Shown here: positions 16,384 to 24,803 of the stretch, one piece after another | Numbering within the stretch: the stretch's first letter is position 1 | Layout: each line of letters begins with the position of its first letter | Notes under the pieces: generated by a model | The model's database searches: none | Told to the model about the DNA's origin: nothing | Seen by the model: only the letters and a program-made list of their open reading frames with translations | Assembly (NCBI GenBank): GCA_035341855.1 | Contig: DAOQWA010000013.1 | Coordinates: 1-64,000, forward strand | Length of the DNA stretch: 64,000 bases | Reading direction: 5' to 3' | DNA from: QQVM01 sp035341855 | Lineage (GTDB): Bacteria; Bacteroidota; Bacteroidia; AKYH767-A; 2013-40CM-41-45 | Program-made: the position numbers and the translations under genes

Positions 16384-18144
16384 ATGGTTTCCAGAATATT
16401 TGACATTCCATTTCACTATCATAGCAAATTTCCTAAAGAGAATGCACTGGCAGCTAAAGTGAATGGAGAATGGGTGCTTTATTCCACAGCAGATTTTATC
16501 AGAAATGCAAATTCGGTAAGCTGCGGACTGATGAAATTGGGTTTGCAGAAGGGTGACAAGGTTGCTATCATCTCCAATAATCGTCCGGAGTGGAATTTTG
16601 CGGACATAGGAATGCAACAAATCGGAGTGGTCAATGTCCCTATTTACACAACTCTTAGTGAGACGGAAATTGCATTTATTCTGAATGACTGTGAAGCAAA
16701 GGCAATATTCGTAAGTGATGGAGCACTGCTAAAAAAAATATTAAAAGTAAAGGAGAGTGTCCCTTCACTGAAAGAAATTTTCACATTTGAACTTATCGCC
16801 GGAGCCAGACATTGGAAAGAGCTTTTGATCCAACCCGATGGAGCAGACCTCGATCAACTCAGTAAAATTAAAGACTCGGTTCAAGCTTCAGATCTTGCAA
16901 CCTTACTGTATACCTCCGGCACTACAGGGACTCCAAAGGGAGTCATGCTAGCGCACAGTAACATTGTGAGTAACGTATTGGCATCAGAAAAGCTTTGCCC
17001 TGTTGATAGTCGTCACAAGGCACTTAGCTTCTTGCCGCTTTGCCATAGTTACGAAAGAATGCTCACATATCTCTACATGTATATTGGCGTTTCGATATAC
17101 TATGCAGAGACGATGGATACTATCGCTGACAATCTGAAAGAAGTCAAACCGGAATTGTTTTCTACCGTGCCCCGACTTCTGGAAAAAACCTATGACAAGA
17201 TCACAAAGAAAGGTGCTGAACTGACCGGTATTAAAAAATTACTGTTTTTTTGGGCGCTGGATCTGGGTTTAAGGTATGAAATGCACAAGAAGAATGGATT
17301 TTTCTATGAAGCTCAGTTGAAGCTTGCTAACAAATTAATATTTTCTAAATGGAGAGAGGCATTGGGAGGTAACATTCGTGTCATAGTGAGCGGAGGTGCT
17401 GCTTTACAACCACGATTGGCAAGAGTTTTTTGGGCAGCGAATATCTATGTCCTGGAAGGTTATGGTCTTACTGAAACATCTCCTGTGATCTCAGTGAATA
17501 ATCTTGAGCCGGGTGGTGCCATGTTTGGAACTGTTGGAACCGTTATAAAGAATGTTCAGGTTTCTATAGCTCCTGATGGCGAAATTTTATGTAAAGGCCC
17601 AAATGTTATGATGGGATACTATAAACGTCCTGATCTGACTGCAGAGGCGATCGACAAAGATGGTTGGTTTCATACAGGAGATATCGGAGTGATGATTGAC
17701 AACCGTTACTTAAAAATCACTGATCGAAAGAAAGAGATTTTTAAAACATCCGGAGGAAAATTCATCGCCCCGCAGGCACTTGAAAATAAATTTAAAGAAT
17801 CACCATTCATTGAGCAAATAATGGTAGTCGGTGAACATAAAAATTTTGCAGCTGCATTGGTGGTCCCTTCCTTTGCTCATTTGAGATCATGGTGTGAATT
17901 GAAGGGGATACCAGATGGATCTAATGAAGAGCTAATTAATAATCCGGAAGTGATTTCCAGAATTGAAAAGGAAATTAAAGAATACAACCTCAGCTTTGGA
18001 AAGACAGTGCAATTAAAGAAAATAAAATTACTGCCAAAGGAATGGACCACTGAGTCCGGAGAACTTACGGCAACCCTGAAATTGAAACGGAAAATTATTG
18101 CAGAACGAAATGCAAAGCTCATAGATGAAATTTATTCAGGATAA
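16384..18144 (+). CDS. Long-chain fatty acid-CoA ligase (AMP-binding)
   Basis: 586 residues. The adenylate-forming signature LLYTSGTTGTPKGVMLAHSN (about residues 173-192) is complete. Further motifs are YGLTETSPVISVNN, GWFHTGDIGVM and TDRKKEIFKTSGGKFIAPQ (core region A10 with the catalytic lysine zone). The protein activates long-chain fatty acids to acyl-CoA, the entry step of beta-oxidation, and is of the FadD15/AMP-dependent FAA1 type common in Bacteroidota. It heads the plus-strand fatty-acid module and is followed after 75 bp by the fused dehydrogenase/hydratase gene. Confidence 0.92.
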   Translation: MVSRIFDIPFHYHSKFPKENALAAKVNGEWVLYSTADFIRNANSVSCGLMKLGLQKGDKVAIISNNRPEWNFADIGMQQIGVVNVPIYTTLSETEIAFILNDCEAKAIFVSDGALLKKILKVKESVPSLKEIFTFELIAGARHWKELLIQPDGADLDQLSKIKDSVQASDLATLLYTSGTTGTPKGVMLAHSNIVSNVLASEKLCPVDSRHKALSFLPLCHSYERMLTYLYMYIGVSIYYAETMDTIADNLKEVKPELFSTVPRLLEKTYDKITKKGAELTGIKKLLFFWALDLGLRYEMHKKNGFFYEAQLKLANKLIFSKWREALGGNIRVIVSGGAALQPRLARVFWAANIYVLEGYGLTETSPVISVNNLEPGGAMFGTVGTVIKNVQVSIAPDGEILCKGPNVMMGYYKRPDLTAEAIDKDGWFHTGDIGVMIDNRYLKITDRKKEIFKTSGGKFIAPQALENKFKESPFIEQIMVVGEHKNFAAALVVPSFAHLRSWCELKGIPDGSNEELINNPEVISRIEKEIKEYNLSFGKTVQLKKIKLLPKEWTTESGELTATLKLKRKIIAERNAKLIDEIYSG

Positions 18145-18219
18145 AAACCAGATAAAAATTTAGCATTTTGAATGCTGCTAAAATCAATGCATTCAGGTTT
18201 ATTGAAATAATTTATTGGA

Positions 18220-20628
18220 ATGTCAAAGAATCGAATTATTAAAAGTGTAGCTGTTTTGGGTAGTGGAATCATGGGCAGTCGAATTGCTTGTCATTTTGCT
18301 AATATTGGTGTGGATGTATTATTGCTTGATATCGTTCCGAAGGAAGCAAATGAAATTGAAATAAAAAGAGGCCTCACGCCGGAGAGTCCGGAAGTTAGAA
18401 ATCGTATCGTCAATGATGCTTTGCAAGCTGCAATCAAATCATCTCCTTCACCTTTATATAAGAAATCATTTGCAAAACATATCCGGACCGGAAATTTCAC
18501 AGATAATCTGCAGGAGATTGCATCGTGTGATTGGGTACTGGAAGCTGTAGTAGAAAACCTTGATATAAAAAAGTCAATTTTTGCTGAAGTTGAAAAGTAT
18601 CGGAAGCAAGGAACGATCGTTTCATCAAACACATCTGGAATTCCAATAAAACTGATGTCTGAAGGGAGAAGTGATGACTTCAAAAAGCATTTTTGCGGAA
18701 CTCACTTCTTTAATCCTCCAAGATATTTACGTCTTCTTGAAATTATTCCGGGACCTGAAACAGATTTTGCAATATTAGATTTTCTTAGGAACTATGGCGA
18801 TGTGTTTTTGGGTAAAACTACAGTCCTTTGTAAGGATACTCCGGCTTTCATAGCTAACAGGGTAGGCGTCTATTCGATCATGTCACTTTTTCATCTTATT
18901 GACAAAATGGGCTTGACTATCGAAGAAGTAGACAAGCTAACAGGACCGGTATTAGGACGACCAAAATCAGCAACATTTCGTACTTGCGATGTCGTAGGAC
19001 TTGACACCTTGGTGAAGGTGGCTAAGGATGTCTATGAAAGATGTCCAAATGATGAGTCAAGAGATGCATTCAAATTGCCCGGGTATGTTCAAGGCTTGCT
19101 GGATAATAAGTGGTTTGGAGATAAGTCAGGACAAGGCTTTTATAAGAAGGTGAAAGGCTCCGGTGGTAAAAGTGAAATACTTTCACTTGAGTTGAGCTCG
19201 ATGGAGTATAAGCCAAAATCAAGATCAAAATTTGCTACTCTTGATCAAACAAAAAATGTTGAAAAACTTCAGGACAGAATTAAAATTTTGCTAGCCGGAA
19301 AAGACAAAGCAGGAGAATTTTATCGTGTCTCATTTGCTTCATTGTTTCACTATGTCAGTAACAGAATTCCGGAAATAGCTGATAACCCTCTTCAAATTGA
19401 CGAGGCAGTTAGTGCAGGCTTTGGATGGGAGCTAGGGCCTTTCGAAACCTGGGATTTGATCGGAATAGAAAATGGTATCACCCTGATGAAGTCGCTTGAC
19501 CTGAAGCCTGCGGCATGGGTGTCAGAGTTGTTGAAGAATGGACATCAGACTTTTTATAAAATAAAGGAGGGCTCACGTCATTTCTATAATCCTCATACCG
19601 GAAGTTATGACAAATCTTCTACAGGAGTCTCGGTTTTAATTCTTGATAACTTGCGTGAAAAAACGGTTTGGAAAAATGCAGGGAGCACTTTGATTGATAT
19701 TGGTGACGGAATATTGAACCTTGAATTCCACACAAAGATGAATACTATCGGAGGAGAAATTATTCAGGGAGTTAATACAGCCATAGATATCGCAGAGAAA
19801 GATTTTAAAGGTCTGGTAATAGCAAACGAAGGTCAGAATTTTTCAGCAGGTGCTAACCTGGCTATGATATTCATGTTCGCAACTGAGCAGGAATTTGAAG
19901 AAATAGACATGGCAATTCGTGCATTCCAAAACATGAACATGCGCGTACGCTATTCATCTGTGCCCGTAATCGTGTGCCCTCATGCTCTTTCTTTAGGCGG
20001 AGGTTGTGAGATGACCTTACATGCTGATAAAGTCGTAGCATCGGCAGAAACATACATAGGCTTGGTTGAATTTGGCGTTGGGCTCATTCCGGGCGGCGGT
20101 GGAAGTAAAGAAATGGCACTTAGGGCCTGTGACGAATTCCGTGATGGTAATTTGGATGAGCAGACCTTAAAGGAGTACTATTTGAATATCGCTATGGCTA
20201 AAGTGTCTACTTCAGGTTACGAAGCATTTGACTTGAGGATTTTAAAAGAAGGTCGGGATGAAATTGTTGTCAATCCCAGCCGTGTAATTACCGAGGCTAA
20301 AAGAGCTGCCCTGGAACTTAGCCACGATGGGTATACAATGCCAAGCCAAAGAAAAGATATTAAGGTGCTTGGCAGAAATGCCCTTGGTATGTTTTTTGCG
20401 GGTTCTCATGCAATGGTTTCCGGAAACTTCATATCACCTCACGACCAATTGATATCCCAAAAACTTGCCTATGTGATGTGCGGAGGAGATCTTTCATCAA
20501 ATACATTAGTTTCAGAACAATATTTACTCGACCTGGAACGTGAAGCATTTCTGTCACTTTGTGGCGAAAGAAAAACACTCGAACGTATACAAAGTATTTT
20601 GATTAGCGGTAAGCCATTGAGAAATTAA
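18220..20628 (+). CDS. 3-hydroxyacyl-CoA dehydrogenase / enoyl-CoA hydratase fusion (FadN type)
   Basis: 802 residues with domains in the order dehydrogenase then hydratase, the reverse of E. coli FadB. Residues about 9-200 are the NAD-binding Rossmann domain (VLGSGIMGSRIACHFANIGV), about 210-310 and 365-460 the 3HCDH C-terminal domains (FCGTHFFNPPRYLRLLEIIP, NRVGVYSIM), and about 480-720 the crotonase domain (SAGANLAMIF, LSLGGGCEMTLHADKVVASA, EFGVGLIPGGGGSKEM) with an intact oxyanion region and the catalytic glutamate zone. It carries out the hydration and second oxidation of beta-oxidation. The architecture matches Bacillus FadN. It is 50 bp upstream of the MORN-like gene. Confidence 0.92.
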   Translation: MSKNRIIKSVAVLGSGIMGSRIACHFANIGVDVLLLDIVPKEANEIEIKRGLTPESPEVRNRIVNDALQAAIKSSPSPLYKKSFAKHIRTGNFTDNLQEIASCDWVLEAVVENLDIKKSIFAEVEKYRKQGTIVSSNTSGIPIKLMSEGRSDDFKKHFCGTHFFNPPRYLRLLEIIPGPETDFAILDFLRNYGDVFLGKTTVLCKDTPAFIANRVGVYSIMSLFHLIDKMGLTIEEVDKLTGPVLGRPKSATFRTCDVVGLDTLVKVAKDVYERCPNDESRDAFKLPGYVQGLLDNKWFGDKSGQGFYKKVKGSGGKSEILSLELSSMEYKPKSRSKFATLDQTKNVEKLQDRIKILLAGKDKAGEFYRVSFASLFHYVSNRIPEIADNPLQIDEAVSAGFGWELGPFETWDLIGIENGITLMKSLDLKPAAWVSELLKNGHQTFYKIKEGSRHFYNPHTGSYDKSSTGVSVLILDNLREKTVWKNAGSTLIDIGDGILNLEFHTKMNTIGGEIIQGVNTAIDIAEKDFKGLVIANEGQNFSAGANLAMIFMFATEQEFEEIDMAIRAFQNMNMRVRYSSVPVIVCPHALSLGGGCEMTLHADKVVASAETYIGLVEFGVGLIPGGGGSKEMALRACDEFRDGNLDEQTLKEYYLNIAMAKVSTSGYEAFDLRILKEGRDEIVVNPSRVITEAKRAALELSHDGYTMPSQRKDIKVLGRNALGMFFAGSHAMVSGNFISPHDQLISQKLAYVMCGGDLSSNTLVSEQYLLDLEREAFLSLCGERKTLERIQSILISGKPLRN

Positions 20629-20678
20629 TTATACTTCATGCCAGCATTTTATAAGACAGTTTTTATTTTATCATTCAA

Positions 20679-21338
20679 ATGAAAAAGATACTACCAATAA
20701 TTATGATGATGTTTATGTTCATTCCGGCTCTTTGTAATGCTCAAGCCAGTGAAAAGAAACCTAAATATGCGCCAGGAAGAGAAAAGCATAGAAATAAAAC
20801 CGATGAACTCGGACGTAAACAAGGTACCTGGATTTTCTACAATACCTTCGGGGAGAAAATTTCAGAGATTGACTTTGTCAATGATAGAAAAGAAGGTATA
20901 GAACGTAAGTATTATGGATATAACAAAGTTCGTGAGGAAACAGAATTCCTTGGAGCGCAGAAAGACGGACAATATACCCGTTATTATTTCTCAGGTCAGG
21001 TTGCTCAGGAAGGTTTTTATCTTGATGGAAAAAAAGATGGCAAATGGACACGTTATTTTGAAGATGGGTCTATAAGGCAAGAAGGAAGTTATAAGTTGAA
21101 TAAGAGGGATGGAGTATGGAAAACCTATAATCGTAAGGGGCGTGTAATAAATGAGTCTACATATAAAAATGGAGTCGATATAGCGGTCCTTGAATTGGAA
21201 GCTCAAAAGAAAAAGGAAGCAGAGAAAAAGGAGGCAGAAAAGAAAGCGGCTGACGCCAAGAAAAATGGTGTAGTTATTAAAAAGGGTGCAAAGCCTGTTA
21301 CTAAGCCTGAAGAAAAGGAACTTCCTAAAAAGAATTAA
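20679..21338 (+). CDS. Secreted MORN/YwqK-like repeat protein
   Basis: 219 residues with a signal peptide (MKKILPIIMMMFMFIPALCN, cleavage near AQAS). The middle carries about five 20-25-residue repeats of the MORN/YwqK kind, each with G-x-W/Y-x-x-Y/F-x-x-x-G: RKQGTWIFYNTFGEKISEID, KDGQYTRYYFSGQVAQEGFY, KDGKWTRYFEDGSIRQEGSY, RDGVWKTYNRKGRVINESTY. The tail (about 165-219) is lysine/glutamate-rich and low complexity. Automatic annotation often calls this a 'YwqK antitoxin', but no toxin partner is present. It sits inside the beta-oxidation cluster between fused dehydrogenase and thiolase, 50 and 55 bp from them, and its role there is unknown. Confidence 0.8.
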   Translation: MKKILPIIMMMFMFIPALCNAQASEKKPKYAPGREKHRNKTDELGRKQGTWIFYNTFGEKISEIDFVNDRKEGIERKYYGYNKVREETEFLGAQKDGQYTRYYFSGQVAQEGFYLDGKKDGKWTRYFEDGSIRQEGSYKLNKRDGVWKTYNRKGRVINESTYKNGVDIAVLELEAQKKKEAEKKEAEKKAADAKKNGVVIKKGAKPVTKPEEKELPKKN

Positions 21339-21393
21339 TACAGATTAATTTTTCGGGCAAGAATTGAAATAAGCATAATAGAATTATCAAACC

Positions 21394-22572
21394 ATGAACG
21401 CATATATAATTTCAGCATACCGTTCCGCAGTAGGGAAAGCTCCCAAAGGAAAATTTAAAAATTTAAGACCGGATGACCTGGCTACTGAAGTTATTAAAAA
21501 ACTTATGGCTGCCGTTCCTCAACTCGATAAAGATGAAGTTGATGATGTCATCGTTGGAAATGCTACACCTGAGGCGGAACAAGGACTTAATATAGGACGA
21601 ATGATCTCCCTTATGGGACTTGACACAGTCAAAGTTCCGGGCATGACTGTTAACAGATATTGTGCTTCAGGCTTAGAAACTATTGCTATTGCCTCAGCAA
21701 AAATTCATGCCGGGATGTCCGATTGTATCATTGCAGGAGGAGTTGAATGCATGTCTCCAATTCCTTTTGGGGGATGGAAGATCGTTCCAAATTATAGTGT
21801 CGTCAAATCAAATCCTGATTATTACTGGGGAATGGGCTTAACGGCCGAAGCAGTTGCTAAAGATTATAGTGTTTCCAGAGAAGATCAGGATCGGTTCGGT
21901 TATGAATCGAACATCAAAGCTTCTCAGGCAATTAAAGACGGAAAATTTAAAGATGAAATAGTTCCTGTGAAAGTTTCTGAAGTTTACCTCGACGAAAAAG
22001 AGAAGAGACAAACCAGGGAATACATTGTGGACACCGATGAAGGTCCGCGTGCTGATACCACGATTGAAAAAATGGCTAAGCTTAAGCCTGTCTTCGATAT
22101 AAGAGGGACAGTGACGGCAGGAAATTCTTCTCAAACTAGTGACGGTGCAGCATTTGTTCTGATCGTAAGTGAACGTATGTTGAAAAAGTTAAACGTAAGT
22201 CCAATTGCCCGACTGGTCGATTATGCCGTTGCAGGTGTTGAGCCAAGAGTGATGGGTATCGGTCCTATAGAAGCTATCCCAAAAGTGCTGAAGCATGCCG
22301 GCATGAAACAAAGCGATATTCAATTGGTAGAGCTTAATGAAGCCTTCGCATCACAATCACTTGCAGTAATGCGTTCGCTCGAACTTGACCCGGCTATCGT
22401 GAATGTTAATGGAGGTGCAATTGCTCTGGGTCATCCTTTAGGTTGTAGCGGAGCTAAGTTGTCTGTCCAACTGTTTTCGGAGTTGAGAAGAAGAAAGCAA
22501 AAATACGGCATGGTCACCATGTGTGTTGGTACCGGTCAGGGTGCAGCGGGTATTTTTGAATTACTTAACTGA
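21394..22572 (+). CDS. fadA: Acetyl-CoA C-acyltransferase (beta-oxidation thiolase)
   Basis: 392 residues, the usual length. Nucleophile C90 lies in VNRYCASGLETIAIASAKIH; the distal motifs are NVNGGAIALGHPLGCSGAKL (catalytic histidine) and MCVGTGQGAAGIFELLN (second cysteine). The N-terminus AYIISAYRSAVGKAPKGKF is typical of degradative thiolases. It cleaves 3-ketoacyl-CoA with CoA and completes the cycle begun by its neighbours. The biosynthetic (PhaA/AtoB) alternative is less likely in this context. It is 55 bp downstream of the MORN-like gene and is followed by 222 bp holding a candidate promoter for the acyl-CoA dehydrogenase. Confidence 0.92.
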   Translation: MNAYIISAYRSAVGKAPKGKFKNLRPDDLATEVIKKLMAAVPQLDKDEVDDVIVGNATPEAEQGLNIGRMISLMGLDTVKVPGMTVNRYCASGLETIAIASAKIHAGMSDCIIAGGVECMSPIPFGGWKIVPNYSVVKSNPDYYWGMGLTAEAVAKDYSVSREDQDRFGYESNIKASQAIKDGKFKDEIVPVKVSEVYLDEKEKRQTREYIVDTDEGPRADTTIEKMAKLKPVFDIRGTVTAGNSSQTSDGAAFVLIVSERMLKKLNVSPIARLVDYAVAGVEPRVMGIGPIEAIPKVLKHAGMKQSDIQLVELNEAFASQSLAVMRSLELDPAIVNVNGGAIALGHPLGCSGAKLSVQLFSELRRRKQKYGMVTMCVGTGQGAAGIFELLN

Positions 22573-22654
22573 TCCTTAACAGAAATCATACTACATTGGA
22601 TTTACTGGTCTCCTAACATAACTATTTTGTAAATCTGTGTTGGATTCTTTTCAG

Positions 22655-22662
22655 TAACTTTG
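22655..22662 (+). promoter_or_regulatory. Candidate -7 box upstream of acyl-CoA dehydrogenase
   Basis: TAACTTTG is an exact TAnnTTTG. A TTTG at 22626-22629 lies 25 nt upstream, slightly longer than usual. It would give a leader of about 125 nt before the ATG at 22795. Confidence 0.35.
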
Positions 22663-22794
22663 ACTATAATCCTTCATTTCAAACACCTGTAATTCAGGTA
22701 GATGGGATTTATTCTTTCCAAATTGCAACCATTCGCAGATTATCTGATAAAACCATTATTCAGTTAAATATATACAGAATAAACGACGATAATA

Positions 22795-24591
22795 ATGAAT
22801 CAACCTGTTAGCACATCAGAAACGATTAAAGGCGGCGAATTTTTAATTAGAGATACCAAAGCAGAGGATGTTTTCATTCCGGAAGAATGGAGTGAAGAAC
22901 AATTGATGATTGCTCAGACTTGCAGAGATTTTCTTGATCAGGAAGTATATCCTAATTTGGATCGTATCGATGCTCAGGAAGAGGGCTTAATGCAAAGCAT
23001 TCTGGATAAAGCAGGCGAATTGGGTTTGCTTGGAATATCTATTCCTGAGAATTATGGTGGCTTTGGGAAAGACTTTGTAACGGGTATGCTCGCAACTGAA
23101 AATCTTGGAGCCGGTCATTCCTTCTCTGTTGCTTATGCTGCACATACAGGGATCGGAACCCTTCCGATATTATACTATGGAAACGCTGCTCAAAAGGATA
23201 AATACATTCCGAAACTTTCTACAGGTGAATGGAAGTCTGCTTACTGCCTGACTGAACCGGGATCCGGTTCCGATGCCAATGCAGCAAAAACCAAAGCCGT
23301 ACTTTCAGGGGATGGGAAGAATTACCTTATCAATGGACAAAAGATGTGGATCACCAATGGTGGTTTTGCTGATATCTTTATCGTTTTTGCAAAAATTGAC
23401 TCAGACGAGAATCTTAGCGCATTCATAGTTGAGAAGAGTTTCCCTGGAATTTCTCTGAACCCTGAAGAACATAAAATGGGTATTAAAGGTAGTAGTACCC
23501 GTCAGGTATTTTTTAACGATTGTATCGTTCCGGTTGAAAATTTACTGAGTGAGAGAGGGAACGGATTTAAAATTGCAGTAAACATTTTAAATCTTGGAAG
23601 AATAAAATTGGCAGGAGCGGCCATCGGTGGTTCTAAGCGCATTTCAACACAATCGGTTGTCTATGCAAATGAACGCCAGCAGTTCGGTCGCCCGATATCG
23701 AAATATGGTGCCATCAGATACAAACTTGCAGAGCAGGCAATAAGGATCTATGCTTGCGAATCGGCAATTTTTAGATGTAGCAGAAACATGGAAGACGCCA
23801 TATCTTCCTTCATAGCTTCAGGCATGGAGGAAGGGAAAGCAAAACTTAAAGGCGTTGAACAATTTGCTGTTGAAGCAGCAATTTTGAAGGTTGATGGAAG
23901 TGAAGTTTTAGATTATGTTGCTGATGAAGGTGTTCAAATATATGGCGGAATGGGCTACAGTGCGGATGCACCAATGGATAGGGCTTACCGCGATGCCCGT
24001 ATCAATAGAATTTTTGAAGGTACCAATGAGATCAATAGGATGTTGGCAGTCGATATGATGTTGAAGAAAGCTTTGAAAGGCGATTTGGATCTGATGGGCC
24101 CTGCAACCAAAGTTGCATCGGAACTTATGCAAATTCCGGATATGAATTCAGTTTCAGATGGTACCTTCCATCAGGATAAGAAAGCCATAGCTGACTTTAA
24201 AAAGGCAGTGCTGCTGGTAGCTGGTTCTGCAGTTCAAAAGCTCATGATGGAACTTGCTAAAGAGCAGGAAGTCCTCATGAATATTGCTGATATGCTTATC
24301 GATCTTTATGTTGCTGAATCAGTACAACTGAGGGTTGAGAAATTGTGTGGCATCAGAGGCGAAGCGGCTTGTAAAGAACATATTGATATGATGCGTGTTT
24401 ATCTCTACGATGCGGCAGATCGCATCAACAAGGCAGGAAAGGATGCTATAACATCATACTCTGAAGGGGATGAGCAAAGAATGTTATTGATGGGGCTTAA
24501 AAGATTCACTAAAATGCCATCTTTAAACGTGAAAGAAGCGCGTAGAAGCATAGCTGCTAAACTTATTGCCGAAAACAAGTATTGCTTCTAG
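22795..24591 (+). CDS. Acyl-CoA dehydrogenase
   Basis: 598 residues, longer than the ~380 of classic enzymes because of a ~180-residue C-terminal extension, as in VLCAD-like and Bacillus FadE proteins. Conserved segments: GLLGISIPENYGGFGKDFVT, AYCLTEPGSGSDANAAKTKA (FAD/substrate loop), NGQKMWITNGGFADIFIVFA, ERQQFGRPISKYGAIRYKLA and QIYGGMGYSADAPMDRAYRD, ending in INRIFEGTNEINRM with the usual active-site glutamate. It catalyses the first oxidation of acyl-CoA. It is the last gene of the fatty-acid module and probably has its own promoter. Confidence 0.92.
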   Translation: MNQPVSTSETIKGGEFLIRDTKAEDVFIPEEWSEEQLMIAQTCRDFLDQEVYPNLDRIDAQEEGLMQSILDKAGELGLLGISIPENYGGFGKDFVTGMLATENLGAGHSFSVAYAAHTGIGTLPILYYGNAAQKDKYIPKLSTGEWKSAYCLTEPGSGSDANAAKTKAVLSGDGKNYLINGQKMWITNGGFADIFIVFAKIDSDENLSAFIVEKSFPGISLNPEEHKMGIKGSSTRQVFFNDCIVPVENLLSERGNGFKIAVNILNLGRIKLAGAAIGGSKRISTQSVVYANERQQFGRPISKYGAIRYKLAEQAIRIYACESAIFRCSRNMEDAISSFIASGMEEGKAKLKGVEQFAVEAAILKVDGSEVLDYVADEGVQIYGGMGYSADAPMDRAYRDARINRIFEGTNEINRMLAVDMMLKKALKGDLDLMGPATKVASELMQIPDMNSVSDGTFHQDKKAIADFKKAVLLVAGSAVQKLMMELAKEQEVLMNIADMLIDLYVAESVQLRVEKLCGIRGEAACKEHIDMMRVYLYDAADRINKAGKDAITSYSEGDEQRMLLMGLKRFTKMPSLNVKEARRSIAAKLIAENKYCF

Positions 24592-24773
24592 TATCTCGAA
24601 TTATTTCGTCACGATCCGCAATCGGAACTTGTCTTGGTTTTAAAGCTATTCATTCTTAAAAAGCTTGAATTTATTGGGCATAATTAATGTCCATTTTTTT
24701 GACGTTTTCAGTCTTTTCATCCTAAGAACTAGCATTCTTAACGAAATATTAATGAATGATTTAGGCGTTTTCA

Positions 24774-24781
24774 TACCTTTG
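24774..24781 (+). promoter_or_regulatory. Candidate -7 box of the T9SS adhesin-like gene
   Basis: TACCTTTG is an exact TAnnTTTG. Transcription would start near 24787, downstream of the first ATG (24786), which favours the ATG at 24804, 22 nt after the box. No clear -33 element is seen. Confidence 0.45.
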
Positions 24782-24803
24782 CAGCATGCGTGGACTCAAG
24801 CGT

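Noticed and set aside
20679..21338. Toxin-antitoxin annotation for the YwqK-like protein
   Set aside because: The protein is exported and has no partner toxin gene beside it; the name only reflects family labels.
22626..22662. Full promoter call with TTTG and TAACTTTG before the acyl-CoA dehydrogenase
   Set aside because: The 25-nt spacing exceeds the usual 17-23, so only the -7 box is listed, with modest confidence.
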